From Streptomyces luteolus (lineage in GTDB: Bacteria; Actinomycetota; Actinomycetes; Streptomycetales; Streptomycetaceae), in NCBI RefSeq assembly GCF_029968015.1, contig NZ_JASCIS010000003.1, positions 220,624 to 284,623 on the forward strand: a stretch of DNA of 64,000 nt, read 5' to 3'. Under the pieces are notes generated by a model. That model was not told the origin of the DNA and did not search any database. It saw only the letters and a program-made list of their open reading frames with translations. Both the position numbers and the translations under genes were made by a program. Position 1 is the stretch's first letter; every line of letters begins with the position of its first letter. Below are positions 15,984 through 24,184 of this stretch, in pieces.

Positions 15984-18086
15984 GTGCGGAGCCGAGGAGT
16001 TGGGGCGGGCAGGACCCGGGGGGCGGGGGGCCTGTTCGTGCTGGTGACGGCCCTGGCTCTGGCCTTGGTGCTCGTACCGGCCGGGGGCGCGGCCGCGGCG
16101 GGCACCGCGTCCAAGTCCCCGCGAGCCGCGGCGGATCGGGCCGGTCTCGAGGCCCGCGCGGCGTACTTCGCCAAGCATCTGCGTGCCTCGCCGGTCTACA
16201 TCACGGACCAGGCTCCGCGCGTGATGCCCCGCTCCGCTTGGCCCGCCTTCCAGGAGCAGGCACAGCGGACCGGCGTGCCGACGTACGTGCTGGTGCTGCC
16301 GTTCTCGGCGGCCGAGGACGGGGACGAACTCCTCCCCGCGGTCCGGGAGAAGCTCGGCCGCAAAGGGCTCTACGTCCTTCTGAACGCCGACGGCGGAGGG
16401 AGTTGGCTCGACGTCTCCGTGGAGTCGTACGGCGTGCGCGACCTGCCCGTCCAGGAGTCCCTCGACTCCGCCGACTCCTGGCTGCCGTCGGACGCCACGG
16501 CGCTCGACTTCTTCACGGCTTTCGTCGACGGACTCCTCAACGACGGCGACGGAAGCGGCAGCGGCGGATCCCCGAGCTCCCTCTACACCTCGCCCGAAGG
16601 GCGCGCCGGGCAGTCCACGACCACGGGCGTGCTGACCGGACTTGTCCCGGTCGTCGTCCTGCTCATCGGCGTTCCGCTCGCCCGGCGCCGCGGCTCCCGC
16701 CGCCGCCTGATCGTCCCGGCCGCCCTCGCCGCCGTGCTCGCCGTGGGCGTGCCGCTGGGCGCGCAGGGGCTCATGCCCGAGACCAGCTCCACCGGCGACC
16801 CCGACCCCACCGGACGGGACATGGAGCTGCGCGCCGAGCGGTTCGCCGCCGGGCTGCGCCAACACTCCGTGTACCAGGACGCTGAGCTGCCCCCGCCCCT
16901 CACTCCCGCCCAACTGCGGTCGGTGGAGCGCAGGTTGGACTCCCTGGACGTTCCCGTGTACGTGGTGGTCCTGCCGATGGACCACGCCGACGAGTCGGAG
17001 GGCGACGCCGACCGGTTCGCCGAGCGGCTGCACCGTGCGCTCGGCAAGGACGGCGTCTACGTCACCGCGTCCGTGGGTACTTTCGACGACATCTACCTCT
17101 CCGTCGTCAACTACGGCGCGAGACTGGACGAGTTCGAGCTGTCCGAGCTCGACAGTTCGGTGACGCTCGGACCGGAGGACGTGGACGCGGACCCGCAGCT
17201 CCACACCCGTCTGCTCAAGCTGGCCCGGCACATCGAGCAGACGCCCGCGGGCCCGCCCGGCGAGCCGTACGCGTTCGACGAGCCGCCCACGGACCCGGTG
17301 GCGGAGGACGCGCTGCCCCCGCTGCTCACCGACCCCACCGGGCCGATCGGCCTGTCCGGCCTCTTCCTCGCCGGGATCGCCGGTGGCGCCGGGGTGCCCG
17401 CGGCGGTGGCCGGGGTGGTGTGGCTCGTGCGTCGGGCGCGGCGCGGGGAAGGGCGGCCGGAGCCCTCGCGGCCCGCCGCCCGCGACCGGTCCCGCGCCAT
17501 GCCCGCCCCGCACGTCTCGACCGACGACGCGCGCCCCGGTACGAGCTGGCTGCGCAGCACGGCGGAGCGCGAACTCGGTTCTCTGCGCGAGGACTTGGCC
17601 GGATCCGGGGCACGCGACGGCCACGAGGCACAGGCCCGGGCCCAGGACTGCCTGGACGCGGCGGCTCTGCTGCTCGGCAGCCGCGCGGGCGCCGTCGACC
17701 TGGCCACCGGGCTCGCGCTGATACGTGCGGGCCGCGCGGCACTCGACGCGGCCCGGTCCGACGCCGGCTCCGTACCCGGCACAACGCTGTGCACCCTCAA
17801 CCCGCTGCACGGCCCGGCGTCGATGACGGCCCGCCTCTCCCCCACGCCCGGGGCGCGCGCCCGGCTGCACCCGGTGTGCGGCGCGTGCGGGTCGACGCTG
17901 GGGAAGGTGGCGTCGGCCCAGCGTGGCGCGGCGGTGGACCGACTGCGCCTGACCCTGCCGGGCAACGGCCGCCGCACCGCGTACTCCGCCCTGCCGGGCC
18001 CCCTGGGAGAGGCGGGCGCGAACGGCCACGTCGAGGTGGCGGGGCTGATCGGTGCGGTGCGCGAGGGGGTTGGGGCGGGCCGCTGA
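15984..18086 (+). CDS. Membrane protein with a tandemly duplicated extracellular domain
   Basis: A 700-residue protein with a signal peptide or first transmembrane helix (about 16-38). Two copies of one ~150-residue extracellular domain follow, each beginning FAxxLRxxxVY and containing a VPTYVLVLP / VPVYVVVLP strand and a GLYVLLNADGGG / GVYVTASVGTFD block. Copy 1 (about 52-190) and copy 2 (about 276-420) are separated by two transmembrane helices (about 214-232 and 241-260). A further helix lies at about 457-480, and the last ~220 residues are cytoplasmic, with Cys-x2-Cys (VCGACGS) near 635. Family not recognised; the domain order suggests sensing coupled to cytoplasmic output. Starts GTG after GAGGGGGA, upstream of the FHA-ABC gene by 82 bp. 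Confidence 0.7.
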   Translation: MRSRGVGAGRTRGAGGLFVLVTALALALVLVPAGGAAAAGTASKSPRAAADRAGLEARAAYFAKHLRASPVYITDQAPRVMPRSAWPAFQEQAQRTGVPTYVLVLPFSAAEDGDELLPAVREKLGRKGLYVLLNADGGGSWLDVSVESYGVRDLPVQESLDSADSWLPSDATALDFFTAFVDGLLNDGDGSGSGGSPSSLYTSPEGRAGQSTTTGVLTGLVPVVVLLIGVPLARRRGSRRRLIVPAALAAVLAVGVPLGAQGLMPETSSTGDPDPTGRDMELRAERFAAGLRQHSVYQDAELPPPLTPAQLRSVERRLDSLDVPVYVVVLPMDHADESEGDADRFAERLHRALGKDGVYVTASVGTFDDIYLSVVNYGARLDEFELSELDSSVTLGPEDVDADPQLHTRLLKLARHIEQTPAGPPGEPYAFDEPPTDPVAEDALPPLLTDPTGPIGLSGLFLAGIAGGAGVPAAVAGVVWLVRRARRGEGRPEPSRPAARDRSRAMPAPHVSTDDARPGTSWLRSTAERELGSLREDLAGSGARDGHEAQARAQDCLDAAALLLGSRAGAVDLATGLALIRAGRAALDAARSDAGSVPGTTLCTLNPLHGPASMTARLSPTPGARARLHPVCGACGSTLGKVASAQRGAAVDRLRLTLPGNGRRTAYSALPGPLGEAGANGHVEVAGLIGAVREGVGAGR

Positions 18087-18156
18087 CACCCGAGGACGAG
18101 CCGCAGTCCGGCACCGGGCAGGCCCGCCGGGACAGGCGCCCCCAGGGACACGGCCG

Positions 18157-18162
18157 TAAAAT
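18157..18162 (+). promoter_or_regulatory. Possible -10 box (TAAAAT) giving a leaderless mRNA
   Basis: TAAAAT is a strikingly AT-rich hexamer in this GC-rich context and ends 6 nt before the ATG at 18169. There is no Shine-Dalgarno sequence in front of that ATG. A leaderless transcript starting at the ATG would fit, although no convincing -35 box is visible. Confidence 0.35.
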
Positions 18163-18168
18163 CCAGAT

Positions 18169-20529
18169 ATGGGAGAGCGGCCGGATGCTCCTACGGCGCC
18201 TGAGCTCGTCGTCGAGTCCGAGGGTCACACCCAGGTGCTGAGTCCGCTCCGGACGTATCACGTGGGGCGGGACCCCACGAGCGAGCTGGTCCTGGACGAC
18301 GCCAGGGTCTCCTGGCACCACGCGGTGCTGCGGACCTCGGCGGGGCACTGGGTGGTGGAGGACGAGCACAGCACCAACGGCACGTACACGGACGGGCGCC
18401 GGGTGCGGCAGTCGGACGTGGGGCCGGGGACCGTGATCAGGTTCGGCAGTCCGGCCGACGGACCGTGCGCGGTGCTCGCCGACGCACCCCGACCGGCGGC
18501 AGCGGCGCCCCGGGCCCGGCCCTCCGCCCTCACCGTCGTCTCGCAGCCCGGCGACACCCACACCTTCCGGCAGCCGAGCGCCGTGCGTCCGCTGCCCCCG
18601 GCACGCACCACCCGGATCGGCCGGGCGCCCGACAACGACCTGATCGTCCCGGACCTGCTCGTCTCGCGCCGGCACGCGGAGCTGCGGACGGGGCCGGAGG
18701 GCTACGAGATCGTCGACGTCGGCAGCCACAACGGCACGTACCTCAACGGCCAGCCGGTGAGCCGCGCCCCGGTGATCCCCGGGGACGTCATCGGCGTCGG
18801 GCACTCCGCGTTCGTGCTGGTGGGCGACGAGCTGCAGGAATTCGTCGACACCGGTGAGGTGTCGCTCGACGTGCAGGACCTGGCGGTGCGGGTCGACAAC
18901 GGGCGGAGGACGCTGCTCGGCGACGTGTCGTTCCCCGTGGGTGAGAAGACGCTGCTCGCGGTGGTCGGGCCGAGCGGCGCGGGCAAGTCCACGCTGCTCA
19001 ACGCGTTGACCGGCCTCAGGCCCGCCGACGCGGGCACGGTCCTGTACGACGGCCGTGACCTGTACCGGGACTACGCCGAACTGCGGCACCGCATCGGGCT
19101 CGTACCGCAGGACGACATCCTGCACGCGCAGCTGACCGTGCGCCGGGCACTGCGCTACGCCGCCCAGCTGCGCTTCCCCGAGGACACCGCGAAGGCCGAA
19201 CGGGAGGCCCGGGTCGACGAGGTCATCCGCGAACTGGGCCTGGAACAGCGGGTGGACCAGTCGATCCACTCCCTCTCCGGCGGCCAGCGCAAACGCGTGA
19301 GCGTGGCCCTCGAACTGCTCACGAAGCCGTCGCTGCTCTTCCTCGACGAGCCGACCTCCGGGCTCGACCCGGGCATGGACCGCTCGGTGATGCACATGCT
19401 GCGCGGGCTCGCCGACGACGGCCGTACGGTCATCGTCGTCACGCACAGCGTGCTCAGCCTGGATGTCTGCGACCGGCTGCTCGTGCTCGCCCCCGGCGGG
19501 ACGATCGCGTACTACGGGCCGCCCGAGGAAGCCCTGGCGTACTTCGGCTTCGCCGAGTGGCCGGAAGCCTTCGAGAGCTTCGAGAACGAGCGGGACCGCG
19601 ACTGGGCGGGGCAGTTCCGCGGTTCGACGCAGCACGGGCGCTTCGTCGCGGCGGAGTCCCGACAGCCCCGCCGCGCACCCGAGTCGCCACACGGGCCGGT
19701 GGCAGCGCCCAAGGCGCAGAGCTGGGGCGCGCAGCTGGGCACGCTGGTCCGGCGGTACGCGGCGAACCTGAGCGCCGACCGGACCTTCCTGGTGATCATG
19801 ATCGCGCTGCCGTTCGTGATGGGGGCGATGGCGCGGGCCCTGGCCGGCGGCGGGCTCACGCAGGACTCGGCGCTCAACGCGCTGTTGATCCTGAATGTCG
19901 GCGCGGTCCTCACGGGCGCCGCCAACGCCGTACGCGAGCTGGTCAAGGAGCGGGTGATCTATCAGCGGGAGAGAGCCGTCGGCCTGTCCCGCTCGGCGTA
20001 TGTGATGTCCAAGGTGCTGGTGCTCGGCGCGATCACGGTGGTGCAGGCCGTGGTCCTGACAATGGTGGCGCTGGTCGGTGTGGACCTCAACGCACCGGAC
20101 GGCAGAGGGGTGTTGATGCCTCCGCTGGTGGAAATCACCCTGGCCGTCGCGCTGTTGGCGTTCACCGCGATGATGCTCGGCCTGTTCGTGTCCGCGCTGG
20201 TGCGGAAGGAGGAGGCCACGATGCCGTTGCTCGTCCTCCTCGCGATCGTGCAGGTCGTGTTCTGCGGTGCGCTGCTGAAACTTCAGGGTGTGCCGGGGCT
20301 TGAGCAGTTGGCGTGGCTGGTGCCGTCGCGGTGGGCGCTCGGCGCCATGGCGGGGACCGTCGATCTGCACCGGATCGTGCCGACGGATGTCACCGCCGAT
20401 CCGCTGTTCCGGCACGTGGCGTCGGTCTGGCTGCTCGACATGGGGATGATGGTCGTGCTCTCGCTCGTCCTCGCCGTTCTCGTCGCCAAGCTGCTGCGGA
20501 GGCGTGAGCCCGAGATCATGCGCAAGTAG
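18169..20529 (+). CDS. Double-FHA ABC transporter (fused ATPase and permease, Rv1747-like)
   Basis: A 786-residue half-transporter. Two forkhead-associated domains come first: FHA1 about 10-100 (VGRDPTSELVL, HSTNGTY) and FHA2 about 140-225 (RIGRAPDNDLIVP, SRRHAEL, SHNGTYLNG). The ABC ATPase follows, with Walker A GPSGAGKSTL at about 266, signature LSGGQRKRVS at about 370 and Walker B LLFLDEPTSGLD at about 388. An ABC-2 type permease with six helices occupies about 535-780. M. tuberculosis Rv1747 has the same architecture; its FHA domains bind phosphothreonine made by the adjacent kinase PknF, regulating export. The kinase gene two positions downstream makes the same wiring likely here. Substrate unknown (cell-wall or lipid-linked in Mycobacterium). 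Confidence 0.92.
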   Translation: MGERPDAPTAPELVVESEGHTQVLSPLRTYHVGRDPTSELVLDDARVSWHHAVLRTSAGHWVVEDEHSTNGTYTDGRRVRQSDVGPGTVIRFGSPADGPCAVLADAPRPAAAAPRARPSALTVVSQPGDTHTFRQPSAVRPLPPARTTRIGRAPDNDLIVPDLLVSRRHAELRTGPEGYEIVDVGSHNGTYLNGQPVSRAPVIPGDVIGVGHSAFVLVGDELQEFVDTGEVSLDVQDLAVRVDNGRRTLLGDVSFPVGEKTLLAVVGPSGAGKSTLLNALTGLRPADAGTVLYDGRDLYRDYAELRHRIGLVPQDDILHAQLTVRRALRYAAQLRFPEDTAKAEREARVDEVIRELGLEQRVDQSIHSLSGGQRKRVSVALELLTKPSLLFLDEPTSGLDPGMDRSVMHMLRGLADDGRTVIVVTHSVLSLDVCDRLLVLAPGGTIAYYGPPEEALAYFGFAEWPEAFESFENERDRDWAGQFRGSTQHGRFVAAESRQPRRAPESPHGPVAAPKAQSWGAQLGTLVRRYAANLSADRTFLVIMIALPFVMGAMARALAGGGLTQDSALNALLILNVGAVLTGAANAVRELVKERVIYQRERAVGLSRSAYVMSKVLVLGAITVVQAVVLTMVALVGVDLNAPDGRGVLMPPLVEITLAVALLAFTAMMLGLFVSALVRKEEATMPLLVLLAIVQVVFCGALLKLQGVPGLEQLAWLVPSRWALGAMAGTVDLHRIVPTDVTADPLFRHVASVWLLDMGMMVVLSLVLAVLVAKLLRRREPEIMRK

Positions 20530-20616
20530 GCCGTCCCGTACGGACCGGCCGAGCTGTGACCGAACGGCCGTCGCGTACGGACCGGCCGTCCCGTCCGGAG
20601 CGCCGAGGAGCCGCCT

Positions 20617-21216
20617 GTGACCGTCCCCGACTTCCTCCCCAGCCATGTCGTCCCGCCGGACGGGATGCCGACCTGGTCGGCGCCGGACGCCGCCCGGCCG
20701 ACAGTGCCGCTCGACCCGCTGCTGCCCGTCCAGGTCGTCGAGCGGCGCGGCGACTGGGCGCGTGCCCTGTGCTCCAACGGCTGGTCGGCCTGGGTGGACG
20801 GGCGGCTGCTTCTGCCCGTTCCGCAGGGTCCGCCGGTCGCGGGGCAGCCGCCCGCGAGGACCGCGGACCCCCGGCCGCTCCTGAGCGCGGTCGAGAAGGA
20901 CCTGGGCCGCTTCAGGCAGTTGACCGAGGAGTTGTGCGCGGGGCGGCTCGACGGCGAGTCCTTCGCGGAGCAGACCCGGGGCGTGCGGGTGGGGGCGGTC
21001 GTGGACGGCAACGCGGTCTGGCTGTACGACGCGCGGCACGAGCGGTGGTGCTACTGCGACGGGACGTCCGTGGAGACGTACGCGGTGGAACACCCGCCCG
21101 CGGGGAGCAGCGGCGCGGACGACGAGGGTCCGGCCGGGGAGCCTCGCGGAGAGCGCGGCAAGGAGCCGGACCGGGAGCGCGGGGAGCCTGACGTGCGGCC
21201 GGGCGGGGAGTCCTGA
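20617..21216 (+). CDS. Uncharacterised protein between the FHA-ABC and kinase genes
   Basis: A 199-residue soluble protein starting GTG 20617 with GAGGAG 6 nt upstream. Residues about 30-70 (LLPVQVVERRGDWARALCSNGWSAWVDGR, broken by family-typical glycines) look like an SH3-type beta-barrel. A helical segment (about 85-120) and a second small beta unit (AVWLYDARHERWCYCDGTSVETY, about 130-150) follow. The last ~45 residues are Gly/Glu/Arg-rich and probably disordered. I do not recognise a named family. Its stop is 3 bp before the kinase start, so it is surely co-transcribed and may be a kinase partner or substrate. Confidence 0.7.
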   Translation: MTVPDFLPSHVVPPDGMPTWSAPDAARPTVPLDPLLPVQVVERRGDWARALCSNGWSAWVDGRLLLPVPQGPPVAGQPPARTADPRPLLSAVEKDLGRFRQLTEELCAGRLDGESFAEQTRGVRVGAVVDGNAVWLYDARHERWCYCDGTSVETYAVEHPPAGSSGADDEGPAGEPRGERGKEPDRERGEPDVRPGGES

Positions 21217-21218
21217 AC

Positions 21219-22367
21219 GTGGACCCCGACGAAGCCCCGCCGCCGCAGCGGCCGCCCGCCCCCGAACCGGCAGGTCCGACCGCCGCCGACGCCGCCGACT
21301 CCTCCGGCACCTCCGACGGCGCCGACACCGCCGACGCCGCCGACACCTCGGACGCCGCCGCCGGCACCGGAATGCGCGGGCGCACCATCGCCGGGTACCG
21401 GCTCGAGGACGAGATCGGCCGCGGCGGCATGGCCGTGGTCTACCGGGCCCTCGACCTGCGGCTCGGACGTACCGTCGCGGTGAAGGTCCTCGCGCCCGAG
21501 CTGGCCCGGAACGACACGTTCAGGAAGCGCTTCGCGCACGAGTCACGCGTGGCGGCGTCGATCGACCATCCGCACATCGTGCCGGTCTTCGAGGCGGGTG
21601 AGGCGGAGGAGGTCCTGTTCATCGCGATGCGGCTCGTCAGGGGCCAGGACCTGCGGGCGCTGCTCGACCACGAGGGAACGCTGCCGCTGGACACCGCGTG
21701 CCGGATCGCCCTCCAGGTGGCCTCCGCCCTGGACGCCGCCCATGCGCACGATCTGGTGCACCGGGACGTCAAGCCGGGCAACATCCTCGTCACCGAGGGC
21801 ACCGACAGCGACCACCCCGAGCATGTGTATCTGACCGACTTCGGACTGACGAAGAAGTCCCTGTCGCTCACGGGGTTCACCAGTGTCGGGCAGTTCGTGG
21901 GCACCCTGGACTATGTGGCGCCCGAGCAGATCTCCGGGCGCCCGGTGGACGGCCGCTGCGATGTGTACAGCCTGGGCTGCGTGGTCTTCGAGATGCTGAC
22001 GGGTGGGCCGCCGTTCCAGCGCGACGAGGACATGGCGCTGCTCTGGGCCCACCAGTACGACCCGGCCCCGCCCCTCACCGACCTGCGGCCGGACCTCCCG
22101 CACGGCGTCGACGCGGTCCTCACCCGAGCCCTGGCCAAGGCCCCCGCCGACCGCTACGACACCTGCCTCGCCTTCGTCACGGCGCTCCGCGCGGCCGGGC
22201 GGACGCCGCCGCCGACGGAACCAGAGGCGGGCCCGCACGGGTACGCGCCGACCCAGGTGGTGGTCACCCCCGCGGCCCCGCCCAGCCACCCCGGCCTCCC
22301 CGGCCCGGCTGCCCCGCCACCGCCGCCGAGCTGGGCCAGACCGATGTTTCCCGGACGTCGCGACTAG
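21219..22367 (+). CDS. Serine/threonine protein kinase (Hanks type)
   Basis: A 382-residue kinase. An Ala/Asp/Ser/Thr-rich N-terminal tail (about 1-50) precedes the catalytic domain (about 55-320): the Gly loop GRGGMAVVY at about 67, catalytic Lys in VAVKVLAPE, HRDVKPGNILV at about 180, DFGLTKK at about 206, and APEQISGRPVDGRCDVYSLG for the APE and F-helix motifs. The C-terminus is a Pro-rich tail (about 330-382) with no transmembrane helix and no PASTA domains, so it is cytosolic. It probably phosphorylates threonines recognised by the FHA domains of the transporter encoded two genes upstream. Starts GTG 21219, 3 bp after the previous stop. Confidence 0.92.
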   Translation: MDPDEAPPPQRPPAPEPAGPTAADAADSSGTSDGADTADAADTSDAAAGTGMRGRTIAGYRLEDEIGRGGMAVVYRALDLRLGRTVAVKVLAPELARNDTFRKRFAHESRVAASIDHPHIVPVFEAGEAEEVLFIAMRLVRGQDLRALLDHEGTLPLDTACRIALQVASALDAAHAHDLVHRDVKPGNILVTEGTDSDHPEHVYLTDFGLTKKSLSLTGFTSVGQFVGTLDYVAPEQISGRPVDGRCDVYSLGCVVFEMLTGGPPFQRDEDMALLWAHQYDPAPPLTDLRPDLPHGVDAVLTRALAKAPADRYDTCLAFVTALRAAGRTPPPTEPEAGPHGYAPTQVVVTPAAPPSHPGLPGPAAPPPPPSWARPMFPGRRD

Positions 22368-22648
22368 GCCTGTCCGGCGGATCTTCGCGGGCCCGCGATG
22401 CCTGGCACGCTCCCCCAGCCTCCGGCCGGGGGACCCCCACTCGCCGCACGCCCGCATCACCCAAGTACGTCCAGTACGAGGGAGATCCGGGCGCACTCCC
22501 CCAGCCTTCGGCGCCGCCCCCGCGTCCAGCTGCCGCCGCTGACGGGATTCCGGCGTACAACCGCTGCCGCTGGCGGGACTCCTGCGTACAACCGGGACTC
22601 CTGTGTCCAGCCCCGCCACCGCTGACAGGCCCCCTGCGCGTACAACCG
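22368..22648. repeat. Gap with degenerate direct repeats (cgtacaacc, gcggy gactcc motifs)
   Basis: The space between the convergent kinase and streptophobe genes contains three copies of cgtacaacc (about 22553, 22586 and 22639), each near a ccgctgacggg/ccgctggcggg motif, plus a paired ctcccccagcc at about 22411 and 22497. The repeats are imperfect and non-coding by composition. No strong terminator stem was found. Confidence 0.5.
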
Positions 22649-23941
22649 CTACCGGCGACGTGACCCGGGCTCGGGTCCAGGCCCGGGCCCCTTCCCCTCC
22701 CCCGTCCGGGCGTCGCGGACATCTCCGGGGTGGCGGAACCGCCGGGCCAGCAGGCTGGCGAGGAAGCCGGTCGCCAGGCCCCAGACCGCTCCCGCCAGCA
22801 CCAGGCGGAGGAGGTCGGCCGTGAGGGACACCTCGCCGCCCAGGCCGCCGCCGAGGTCGCCGATGCCCATCATGGAGAGGCCGAAGCGGGCGGAGATTCC
22901 GGTGAGGAGGCCCACGACGAGGAGGGTGAGGGCGAGGGCCACGGCCAGTTCCAGTGCGTGCCGCCAGGCCGGGAGCCGGGCCGGGGACCGTACCGCCGCG
23001 GTGAAGGCGGCGGCGAGCAGCACCACGGCCGCCACCGCCACGAGGAGCCAGGCGCGCCCGTCGTACTCCGCCATGGTGTGCAGGTCCAGGGTCCGCCGGC
23101 CCTCGCGGGTGCGCAGCACCTCGTCGAGGACGCCCGGCATGGGGAGCCCGATGGGCCGGTCGACATGTCCCTCCCAGGCGCCGCCGGTTCCGGTGCCGAG
23201 CGCCATCCAGACCAGGTTGGGCAGCCCGAGCAGCAGCACGGCGAGGGTCTCGGCCGGGTGGCCGCGCGTGAGGAGCACGATCACGCCGACGGCGAGGCCG
23301 ATCGCCACGTACGCGAGGAGCACCAGGAGCATCGCGAAGGCGGGCGGCCGTACCGAACGCTGGAAGGGCAGCAGTCGGGAGGGCAGGGGTGCCTTGCGGG
23401 ACACGATGAACGCGAGTGCGAGGACGGCGAGCACCCAGACGAGTCCGACGCCGAGCGTCGCGGGCACGTCGGCGCGGAATCCGACGGTGGGGCCGTCGCC
23501 CAGCCCCCCTCCGATGTCCTCGGCGATGCCGTCGCCGGCCGGGATCCGGAAGTCCTGGCGCGCGACGAGGGCGAGGACGAGCAGGAGGACCAGCCAGCAC
23601 CCGGCCGTGCGGGCGACGCGGTCGAGCAGTTCGCCTGGGGTGGCCACCGCCCGGCGGCGCAGCGGCAGCAGGAAGACCGCGGCCATGACCAGGGCTCCGG
23701 TGAGTGTCACCGACAGCGGCGTGACGTCGATCGCGGCGTCCGCCTGCGCGAGGTCACCGGTGTTGCCGGAGAGTTCGACGGAGCCGCCGGCGGCGATGAC
23801 GACCACGGCCGCGACGACCCGGGGGAAGGCGCCGCCGGGCAGATCCGCCGCGCCCGCCGCCCACAGTCCGAGCGCGGCGACCACGATCATGGCCACGATG
23901 CCCGCGCCCGCCGCGGCGAGCGCCTCTCGTGTCCGGCTCAC
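22649..23941 (-). CDS. Streptophobe-family membrane protein
   Basis: A 430-residue hydrophobic protein with about 10-12 transmembrane helices and Gly-rich loops (EDIGGGLGDGPTVGFRADVP), as in the streptophobe family, which is largely restricted to Streptomyces and relatives and has no known function. It contains a long loop near 250-290 (PMPGVLDEVLRTREGRR) and a Gly-rich, positively charged C-terminal tail. GTG 23941 is chosen, as GAGGAGG lies 7 nt upstream; the open frame extends 10 codons further without a ribosome site. In related genomes such genes often sit next to kinase or FHA genes; here it is convergent with the kinase gene. Confidence 0.8.
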   Translation of the reverse strand: MSRTREALAAAGAGIVAMIVVAALGLWAAGAADLPGGAFPRVVAAVVVIAAGGSVELSGNTGDLAQADAAIDVTPLSVTLTGALVMAAVFLLPLRRRAVATPGELLDRVARTAGCWLVLLLVLALVARQDFRIPAGDGIAEDIGGGLGDGPTVGFRADVPATLGVGLVWVLAVLALAFIVSRKAPLPSRLLPFQRSVRPPAFAMLLVLLAYVAIGLAVGVIVLLTRGHPAETLAVLLLGLPNLVWMALGTGTGGAWEGHVDRPIGLPMPGVLDEVLRTREGRRTLDLHTMAEYDGRAWLLVAVAAVVLLAAAFTAAVRSPARLPAWRHALELAVALALTLLVVGLLTGISARFGLSMMGIGDLGGGLGGEVSLTADLLRLVLAGAVWGLATGFLASLLARRFRHPGDVRDARTGEGKGPGPGPEPGSRRR

Positions 23942-24184
23942 GCCGCCTCCTCGCTCCGGGCCCCCTCCCACGCCCTCGACCAGCCGCCTTCACCACCGTA
24001 CGTACGGGGGCGCCGCCCCGCTTGCGGGCGGAGGCCGGGACCGGCACAAAATGGCATGAGGCATGAATTGTCGGGCAGCGTTCCCCGTTCGGATCGCCGG
24101 ACGGTGACCCCCGTACGCGGGACAGGCCGAACGGCACGCCTACGTGGCGCAAGGCGCCCGACCCACGTGGAACCAGGTGACCCC

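Noticed and set aside
17797..21093. 1098-codon minus-strand ORF opposite the FHA-ABC gene
   Set aside because: Composition is His/Arg/Gly/Pro-rich with no domain; it mirrors high third-position GC of the true gene.
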